In this document: positions 7,001-11,955 of the stretch, in pieces
How the letters are laid out: each line of letters opens with the position of its first letter
Numbering within the stretch: the first letter of the stretch is position 1
Assembly (NCBI GenBank): GCA_030731635.1
Contig: JANQTR010000197.1
Location: 1 to 11,955, forward strand
Reading direction: 5' to 3'
Length of the DNA: 11,955 nucleotides
DNA from: Erythrobacter sp.
GTDB lineage: Bacteria; Pseudomonadota; Alphaproteobacteria; Sphingomonadales; Sphingomonadaceae
The notes under the pieces: model-generated
Seen by the model: only the letters and a program-made list of their open reading frames with translations
What the model was told of the DNA's origin: nothing
The model's database searches: none
Position numbers and translations under genes: made by a program

Positions 7001-8175
7001 TAACCTGCCGCATGTTCGATCTTGCCCGCAATCGTCGGATCGGCGGTGATCGTCTGACCATCGCGGCCATATTGCGCATAGATCAGCGAATGGCGCGGTT
7101 CGCGATCATTGGCATAGACAACATGGCAGCTTGCGCAGCCCGAATGGCGGTAATCGCCCGGCTGATCATTCGTACCCATGAACCATGTGAAGGGATCATT
7201 CAGCCGGGTCTTGTGGATGTTGAGCGCCGGGATCGCCACCCGCAGCCCGGTGCCGGGGCCGCGGTTCGATTGTTTAAGATCGGGCCGCCCGGGCTCCTCC
7301 AGCCGCTGGATCGCGCCGGACGGATTGGGCAGGCCGATTTCGGGGAACTGCGAGTTGATAGTGCGCCCGCCGCGTTCAAACACGCGGAACACATCGCCCG
7401 GCGGGATCACATGCCAGGTCGGCAGCGGATAAAGCTCGGCAATAACCCCGCGCGCAACCTGATCTTCGGATAGCTTGCCCCCCGGCCCGGCGCCGGGCGA
7501 GGTGATCTTCGCGGGCAGCCCTTCGCGGGTGTAGGCTTCGCCGAGCAGGTAATTCTTGAACGGCAGAATCCCGTTATTATAGCTCGCCCCGCCCCACAGC
7601 ATCGCGCCCGATGCCATGATGGATCGTTCCGCCGCCTCAATCGACGCGACGTGGCACGAACCGCAGGCATCGCGCGCCACGCGGTAATCGCTGGGGTTCA
7701 CGAACTTTACAAATTCGGGCGATTCCTTGTTGAGCAGCGCATAAGACCGCTTGGGATTGGCCGAGGACGGGAAATGCCAGCTGTCGGGATATTTGGGCAG
7801 CACATGCGCGGTATCGCGCGCGGCGACATAGTCGGGGTGATCATGTGGCAACTCGGAATTGCCGCGCACTTCTGCATTGCCCCCGTGGCAATCGGTGCAG
7901 CCCAACCGCACAGCGGGCGACAGGTGCATGGTTGGCGCATCAGATTTGGCATGGCAGGTGGTGCAGCCTTCGGACTTCGCCATCATCTCGGCCACGGATT
8001 GCCGCTGCGGCGCAGGCGGCGCGAACACCGCGCTGTAATCGCGCTTGACCGGTTTCTCCTTGTCCGCCGCCATGGTGTCACCTGCGAACATGGCCACAGC
8101 CAGGAACAGCGCTGACAGCAGCAGCGCGAAATTGCGGATCAGGGGTTGGCCCCAAAGGTGAGCGGCAGATCGCAT
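4048..8175 (-). CDS. Exported decaheme cytochrome c with C-terminal LVIVD-like beta-propeller
   Basis: The product has 1375 residues. The N-terminus (about 1-37) is a Sec signal peptide, with a hydrophobic core FALLLSALFLAVAMF and likely cleavage after the MAA at 35-37. Ten CXXCH sites start at residues 71, 93, 171, 347, 449, 600, 627, 746, 757 and 863. They are widely spread, with gaps of up to 176 residues holding non-heme sequence, unlike a compact heme wire such as MtrA. From about residue 975 the heme sites stop and about six blade-like repeats follow, with elements such as AYIAADRGLVVVDLADP and AYVAGKAEGLVIIDVKNP, typical of LVIVD beta-propellers. Two lone cysteines (979, 1034) might form a disulfide. 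A His/Asp/Lys-rich low-complexity insert lies at 386-422. The ATG overlaps the barrel gene's stop by one base (TGATG) and has no clear Shine-Dalgarno, so translation is probably coupled. It probably acts in the periplasm or at the outer membrane with the barrel protein. Substrate or electron partner is not identifiable. Confidence 0.9.
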   Translation of the reverse strand: MRSAAHLWGQPLIRNFALLLSALFLAVAMFAGDTMAADKEKPVKRDYSAVFAPPAPQRQSVAEMMAKSEGCTTCHAKSDAPTMHLSPAVRLGCTDCHGGNAEVRGNSELPHDHPDYVAARDTAHVLPKYPDSWHFPSSANPKRSYALLNKESPEFVKFVNPSDYRVARDACGSCHVASIEAAERSIMASGAMLWGGASYNNGILPFKNYLLGEAYTREGLPAKITSPGAGPGGKLSEDQVARGVIAELYPLPTWHVIPPGDVFRVFERGGRTINSQFPEIGLPNPSGAIQRLEEPGRPDLKQSNRGPGTGLRVAIPALNIHKTRLNDPFTWFMGTNDQPGDYRHSGCASCHVVYANDREPRHSLIYAQYGRDGQTITADPTIAGKIEHAAGYGEKKSGHGAVKEPGHDDHADDSAGKRSDDGLTVGGQLKEKGHPLQHVFTRAIPTSQCMNCHMHQPNIFLNSFLGYTMWDYESDAPAMWPKEQKYPTAEEVRAVTDRNPEGAAPKGNWADLDFLRNVYDLNPTLKDTQFADYHGHGWNFRAIFKRDREGNLLDAEGGIVDPDDPEKWRKEGEGKFVEPGKNPGKSVHLMDIHAEIGMQCADCHFEQDSHGNGLIYGEVANAIEISCKDCHGTPDAYPTLRTSGPAAPPEGHNLALLRNPDGKRRFEWMEGEDGRQKLIQRSIVDPSLEWEMSLVKDSVDPATPVFNAKAARAKLVSRYGAETGNFEFGTGIGIDDRAHRDPEMACFTCHLSWTTSCGGCHLPIEANWKTKTHRYEGGETRNFATYNPQVARDDMFQLGKSQTTKGNQVAPVRSSSALILSSTNINRERIYVQQPPISSIGFSSQAFAPHFPHTVRKTETKTCSDCHLSDKDDNNAIMAQLLLLGTNYVNFVGLNAWTGLEGGFQATRVTEYDEPQAVIGSYLHRYAYPDYWGMHVDDNGRELKNWVRGKTFDDKLSGETKAFEEFANIHEGTSDRVGCLQLRGEYMFVAAGKGGFVAYDVASIANKGTSERILKGPFSPLGHDTQVKTTNATCMALPTNQPIAPTRSTPELRDANQEQAFLPIYNYAVVTDAVEGLILVNVNTLADGEFRNNKLTRANLAGGATAWNPDGVLNGARHITLAGEVAYIAADRGLVVVDLADPLTPKLAAVRELRGARASAVQFRYLWITDADGVKLFDVTALRNPVAVPEATVPLADARRIYVARTYAYVAGKAEGLVIIDVKNPRAPRIFQKVTLDGTLNDAEDVIVAATNASLFAYVADGRNGMKVLQLTSPDSQRNFYGFSPAPVPEMIAWAKTPSPAIALSKGLDRDRAVDETGGQMAVFGRLGSRPFTRSEMEKLFMTRNGVPWKVTDTVDMNRWVGIAPQGPLTAAARK

Positions 8176-10055
8176 CAGAAGGTCAGCACCACATTGGCGA
8201 GGATGGAATAGAACTTCTGTTCCCCGCCCAGATTGTCGAACAGGTCTTGAAACCCATCGCCCGCTACCAACGCGGCGGCGGACAGGCGGAATACGATGTT
8301 CTGGGTGGCCTTGGGCCGCCAGATCGCGGATGCTGACAGATCAAACCCAATCTCGCGCGGGATCGAACCTTCGCTGCGCAATTCTTGCAGCGTCGCGGTA
8401 TTTTCAAACCACAGATGATTGGCGTTGGCCGTCAGGCGCAATTGCGGGGTCAGATCGAAATCCGCGCCCGCCCCCAGCAGCATCAGGCCGGGGTTGTTGA
8501 AATTGCTCTGCCCCTGTTCTTTTGAAGATCGCAGCGAATTGAGCAGGCCATTGCGGCCGTTCACCGCAATCGCGCGGCCGCCGCCTGCAAAGGGAATGGT
8601 CTGGCGGATCCAGTAAGACGTATCGGCGCCCGCAAATACCGGGTTTTCAAAGATCGCATCGAACCCGCCTTCGGTGTCATCGAACGGATCACTATCGCCG
8701 CTGGCATAGGCGGCCGACAGGCGGAACCGCATCCAGTTGCGATCATAGCTGGCTTCTACGGCTGCGAACTGCGCGTTGATATTGGCCGGGCGATCGGTGA
8801 AGAAGCTATTGCGGTCTTCCCCCAGCGCCCAATAAAAACTGCCGGTCAGATTGATCCGCCCGATCCGGCCATCGGCGTTATACCCCAGATAGACGGCATC
8901 ATATTCGCGCCCGCGCAGGGTGCCCAGCAGCGCCGGACGCACGGGGAAGCCGTTTTCGTCAATCTCGACATCATCTGCCTCGCGGTTCCGGTTGTAAACC
9001 ACGGTGAACTGGCTGGTGAGCGCCGGGATCAGGAAATCCTGACGATAGGCATTGGCGACAAACACGAAATCATCGCGCGGGGTTTTGACGACCGAATTGA
9101 GGCCCGAATTGGTGTCCTTTTCCAACCGCCAGAAGGCCCCGAGATTGAACTGCAAGCGGTTGTTGTCGCGCGATCCGAACAGGCGCACGCCCAGCTGCTG
9201 ATCGTTGAACAGGAACCCGCGGAAATCGGACTGGAACGGCTGGATCCCCGCGCGGATCGAGATGAAATCGAACCGGTCAGTATCAAACTGGCTGAAGTGG
9301 TAATCGACGAAAGCTTCCTGCACGCCAAGAAAATGGTCGAGCCGTTCGCTGTCACGCGTTGGTGCGACAAACAGGACGCGGCGTTCGGGCACGTCGACAT
9401 AATTGACGTTGTAGGCCAGCGTAACGCGGTATTCGATGCTGGGCGGGGCAAAGGTGGTTGACCCCTTCAGCAGCGCGAACCCTGCGATGAAGGTCTGCGA
9501 AAACACCTGGCTGAAGTCGTTCCCGAACACGTCGGTGCGGCCAGGGTCCTCGGTGGTTTGCACGCCGACCGGGATCGGAAAGGTGCGCGGTTCATAGACC
9601 GAATCCGAAATCAGGTTGGTGACGAAAAACCAGTCATCGCCGGTGATTGGCAACCACGGCACCTTGGAGCGGTTGATCGGCCGGTCGCCCTTGTAGGTGT
9701 TCTGATTATAGGGATCGAGCAGGTTTTCCTTCACCAGCCCAAGGCTTTCAATCAGCCGCCAGCGATCGGGAATCGGCACCTGGTCGGTCGGGAAGGCTTG
9801 CGGCGGAGGCGCGCGGATTGCGCCCTGATTGTTCTGCTCAATCCGTTCAGGCAGCGGGGCGGTATAGCCAGGGCGTTCCCGCCCTTCGATGATCGCAGGA
9901 TCGACCGGGGGCGTATCCTCCTCCCAATCGGCAGGTGGTGTTTCTGCCTGCGGAGTTTCTACCGGCGGGGGAGCGTCCAATGGCGGGCGCGTGTCCAATG
10001 GCGGGGGGGCGGCCTGCACGAACAGCGCGGCGGGGATGGCGAGCCACGGTGCCAC
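8175..10055 (-). CDS. Outer-membrane beta-barrel protein, porin-like, with proline-rich N-terminus
   Basis: The product has 626 residues and no cysteine that I can find. A short signal peptide (about residues 1-15, ending FVQA) is followed by about 40 residues rich in Pro, Glu and Asp, then a body of alternating polar/aromatic strands separated by Asp/Asn/Gly-rich turns. The last residues, FYSILANVVLTF, end in Phe with alternating hydrophobics, a classic BAM-recognised beta-signal. Length is in the range of large porins and of MtrB-type barrels, but I see no MtrB motif and cannot name the family. The GTG start overlaps the lipoprotein stop (TAGTG) and has GAGGGG five bases upstream; an in-frame stop just beyond rules out an earlier start. 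The stop overlaps the decaheme cytochrome ATG. Such tight linkage suggests a barrel-cytochrome complex, with the barrel as scaffold or channel in the outer membrane. That role is inferred; the barrel call itself is fairly secure. Confidence 0.8.
   Translation of the reverse strand: MAPWLAIPAALFVQAAPPPLDTRPPLDAPPPVETPQAETPPADWEEDTPPVDPAIIEGRERPGYTAPLPERIEQNNQGAIRAPPPQAFPTDQVPIPDRWRLIESLGLVKENLLDPYNQNTYKGDRPINRSKVPWLPITGDDWFFVTNLISDSVYEPRTFPIPVGVQTTEDPGRTDVFGNDFSQVFSQTFIAGFALLKGSTTFAPPSIEYRVTLAYNVNYVDVPERRVLFVAPTRDSERLDHFLGVQEAFVDYHFSQFDTDRFDFISIRAGIQPFQSDFRGFLFNDQQLGVRLFGSRDNNRLQFNLGAFWRLEKDTNSGLNSVVKTPRDDFVFVANAYRQDFLIPALTSQFTVVYNRNREADDVEIDENGFPVRPALLGTLRGREYDAVYLGYNADGRIGRINLTGSFYWALGEDRNSFFTDRPANINAQFAAVEASYDRNWMRFRLSAAYASGDSDPFDDTEGGFDAIFENPVFAGADTSYWIRQTIPFAGGGRAIAVNGRNGLLNSLRSSKEQGQSNFNNPGLMLLGAGADFDLTPQLRLTANANHLWFENTATLQELRSEGSIPREIGFDLSASAIWRPKATQNIVFRLSAAALVAGDGFQDLFDNLGGEQKFYSILANVVLTF
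9975..10005. repeat. Short direct repeat in the barrel gene's proline-rich segment
   Basis: GTCCAATGGCGGG occurs at 9975-9987 and again at 9993-10005, a period of 18 bases that keeps frame and encodes a repeated PPLD unit just after the signal peptide. A run of seven G (10003-10009) adjoins it. This is probably a simple in-frame expansion of the linker. Confidence 0.6.
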
Positions 10056-11955
10056 TACAGCCCCTCACACACGTTCTGCGCCGCGGTATCAAGGAACGGC
10101 GCAAACGGGCAATTGACATAGCGCAGCCGCACCTGCCGGCTGCCTACCTGCACCACGATCCGATCTGCCCGGATATCAGCCGGCGCATTGCCAAACCCGC
10201 CCGCACGCACGCCGGCATTGTGGAGGCCGAGGAAGCTGATCATGTCATCCTGATCGATCCCGTCGCCCGATACCCCGATCCCGCCAATCAGCTCGCCATT
10301 GCGGTATATCGGCACCGAACCGGGGAAAATCTGCGTACCATTATCCAGCCGCGATCCCTGCCCGGCAATAACCGGTAGGGAGGTGCAGCGGCGCGGCGTG
10401 TCCTGCGGCACCGTGCCGTCGATAAAGCCGACGTGCCGCGCCAGGTTCGACACGACCAGCGCGGATTGCAGCCCGGTGGAAAAGGGGTTGAACTGATCAA
10501 TCGGGCGTGAAGTCGGGCCGTTGGGCGTGCCCACTTCGCCATCGGGGAAATAGGGCCGCGACAGGTTGCCGCCCGACCGATCAGCAAAGGCAAAAGCGCC
10601 ATTCAATGCGCTGGGGTCGTTCAGGAACACCCGCACCCGGTTGACGAATAGCGGCCCTTCGCCATTGGATGCCAGCAAGTCGGCAGCCGCTCTTCGGTTC
10701 GAAAGGAAGTTGGCCGTGCGTGCCTTTTGCAGGCTCACGTCGATCCCGAAAATCGGCGCATCGGGCGAACGCACAACCCCCAGCACCCGGCCGCGCGTAT
10801 CGACCAGACTGATCGAAACCTGCGCGCGGCTATCCAGCGGGCGGCGGATCTGCCCGCGCGCGCGGCTCATCACAGTGAAGGCTTCTTCAAGGATCACCCG
10901 CGCTTCGGCGGCGGTGATCGGGGCAGCGACATCGCCCGCATCGGTCCCGCCGCGCACCGGGAAACGGTTCCCCCCTGCGCCGTTAGACAGAACGAAAGCA
11001 TCGCGGATCGCAAATTCGGTGGTGGTCGAAGGGCGGATGCCTGAAATTTCCGTGCCATAGGCGCTGCCAGCCAGCAGGCCTGCGCCGCTGTAATAGCCGT
11101 TGACCGGCAACAGCGCCCCAGCCGTCCCGGCAAAGCTGGCCCCGGCCACAGCGCTAATCTGCGGATATTCGATATCGGTGTAGCGCAGCGACGTGCCGTC
11201 AACGGTGATCCGGTCGGCGCGGATCGAAACCGGCGCTTCAAAGCCGACCGTGCCCGCCAGCGCCACCGCCTCGTCCACATCAAGATCACGGTCGAGCACG
11301 TTGGGATCAAAGCCGTAAACCCCGTCTGCCGCGATCCCCACGCCGCCAACCAGCACGCCATTCTTGTACAGCGGGAAACCGCCCGGGTCTGCCGACAGAC
11401 CAAGTGGTGAGCGTTTGGGACCGATCAGCCCGTCTTCGGCGCGCGTGACAAGGTCGCTGCACGGTAACTGGCTGAACTGCACGCCGAACAGCGGCCCGCT
11501 TTCCAGCCCCACCGTGGTTGGCGCGGGCGGGAAATGCTGCTGCACGATCATGCTCGCCGTGCGGCTGGAAAAGGCATTGCCGCCGCTCGACAGATAGGCG
11601 CCGGTAATCGCCTTGGCGATGGCGGCCGCTTCGGCGGGAACATCGATCCCCTGAATGTCGGAATTGTTGCCGTTGGGGGCATCGGGGATCATCACCATCG
11701 GCACCGCGCCGGGCATCCGGAACACGCCAAGCACGTTGCCGACCCGATCGGTCACCGCAATGGTCGCTGCGACGTTACGCGCGCGCGCTTCGGCAGCAGC
11801 CTGAGCGATGATCGTGCCGACCTCTCCTGCGCTGAGGCTTTCGGCGGGCGGGATGGAAAAGACACTGCCGGTTGGCGGCGGCGGCGGTGGTGGCGGCGGC
11901 CCGCCTCCGGTCGCGCCGCCATTGCTGGTGGGGCTATCCCCGCCCCCGCAGGCAG
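10055..11955 (-). CDS. Lipoprotein with two GlcG/HbpS-like (DUF336) domains, N-terminus cut by window edge
   Basis: Translating back from the GTG at 11755 to the right edge keeps the frame open and reaches Ala-Cys-Gly-Gly-Gly-Asp, with Cys codon at 11948-11950. This looks like a lipobox, so only the signal peptide is missing and the mature protein would have about 631 residues. After the Cys comes a Gly/Asn/Ser/Thr linker and nine consecutive prolines, then two related halves. Each half has a GlcG/HbpS-like helix start (LSAGEVGTIIAQA; LTAAEARVILEEA), a D-R/T-x-G-x-V-LGV strand, a PLYKNG or PIYRNG segment followed by a GGVGI/GGIGV strand, and a closing IRADRIxV...LRY element. GlcG/HbpS-family proteins include heme-binding and redox-sensing members. 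The C-terminal Cys pair (NCPF and VCEGL) might form a disulfide. It is first of the visible minus-strand genes and is fused by one-base overlap to the barrel gene. Envelope anchoring and a heme- or redox-related role are inferred. Confidence 0.82.
   Translation of the reverse strand, partial: ACGGGDSPTSNGGATGGGPPPPPPPPPTGSVFSIPPAESLSAGEVGTIIAQAAAEARARNVAATIAVTDRVGNVLGVFRMPGAVPMVMIPDAPNGNNSDIQGIDVPAEAAAIAKAITGAYLSSGGNAFSSRTASMIVQQHFPPAPTTVGLESGPLFGVQFSQLPCSDLVTRAEDGLIGPKRSPLGLSADPGGFPLYKNGVLVGGVGIAADGVYGFDPNVLDRDLDVDEAVALAGTVGFEAPVSIRADRITVDGTSLRYTDIEYPQISAVAGASFAGTAGALLPVNGYYSGAGLLAGSAYGTEISGIRPSTTTEFAIRDAFVLSNGAGGNRFPVRGGTDAGDVAAPITAAEARVILEEAFTVMSRARGQIRRPLDSRAQVSISLVDTRGRVLGVVRSPDAPIFGIDVSLQKARTANFLSNRRAAADLLASNGEGPLFVNRVRVFLNDPSALNGAFAFADRSGGNLSRPYFPDGEVGTPNGPTSRPIDQFNPFSTGLQSALVVSNLARHVGFIDGTVPQDTPRRCTSLPVIAGQGSRLDNGTQIFPGSVPIYRNGELIGGIGVSGDGIDQDDMISFLGLHNAGVRAGGFGNAPADIRADRIVVQVGSRQVRLRYVNCPFAPFLDTAAQNVCEGL
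10061..10066 (-). promoter_or_regulatory. Ribosome binding site for the barrel gene
   Basis: On the minus strand GAGGGG lies five bases before the GTG at 10055, inside the last codons of the lipoprotein gene. It supports the unusual GTG start, whose only upstream in-frame extension is closed by a TGA at 10067-10065. Confidence 0.7.
11873..11899. repeat. CCG/CCA trinucleotide run encoding nine prolines
   Basis: Nine consecutive proline codons (mostly CCG on the minus strand) form a stiff spacer between the lipid-anchored Cys and the first GlcG-like domain. Trinucleotide slippage here would change the spacer length without breaking the frame. Confidence 0.75.

Noticed and set aside
6148..7473. 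A 441-codon open frame on the plus strand opposite the large cytochrome gene
   Set aside because: It is antisense to a protein with a signal peptide, ten heme motifs and propeller repeats. Its composition shows no recognisable domain; long antisense frames are expected at this GC content.
4048..11955. MtrCAB or OmcA/MtrC-type metal-reducing conduit by name
   Set aside because: The barrel, lipoprotein and cytochrome show none of the diagnostic features I know for those families: the lipoprotein has no hemes and the cytochrome is much larger with a propeller. Only the general architecture is comparable.

Overview
The window is high-GC and almost entirely coding. Short overlaps, GTG starts and a small intergenic palindrome resembling repeats I know from sphingomonad and erythrobacter genomes suggest an alphaproteobacterium, probably Sphingomonadales. 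No rRNA, phylogenetic marker or known housekeeping gene is present, so this placement is an inference. There is no gene-free stretch longer than 47 bases, and I see no tRNA, CRISPR array, insertion sequence or origin.

Layout: two convergent gene strings meet at about 4000-4048. The plus-strand string (1-4000) encodes an inner-membrane and cytoplasmic redox module: (i) the C-terminal part of a multi-cluster 4Fe-4S ferredoxin-like protein, cut by the left edge; (ii) a five-helix di-heme cytochrome b-type membrane protein; (iii) a protein with a degenerate FHA domain, one membrane anchor and ten CXXCH c-type heme sites; (iv) a calcineurin-like metallophosphoesterase. The minus-strand string, read from the right edge leftwards (11955-4048), encodes an envelope module: (v) a lipoprotein with two GlcG/HbpS-like domains, cut by the right edge just upstream of its lipobox cysteine; (vi) a probable outer-membrane beta-barrel with a proline-rich N-terminus; (vii) a 1375-residue exported decaheme cytochrome c whose C-terminal third looks like an LVIVD-type beta-propeller.

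Working model (inference): electrons move between a cytoplasmic or quinone pool and the periplasm through the Fe-S protein, the cytochrome b and the anchored decaheme protein, then to or from the large decaheme cytochrome associated with the barrel and lipoprotein. That would be a trans-envelope conduit or an envelope oxidoreductase. It carries 20 c-type hemes on two proteins and is built from parts that do not look like MtrCAB. Direction, substrate and any catalytic subunit cannot be read from this window. Genes i/ii, v/vi and vi/vii each overlap by one base, which supports co-expression within each string. The genes beyond both edges (the rest of the Fe-S protein and the start of the lipoprotein operon with its promoter) are needed to identify the system.
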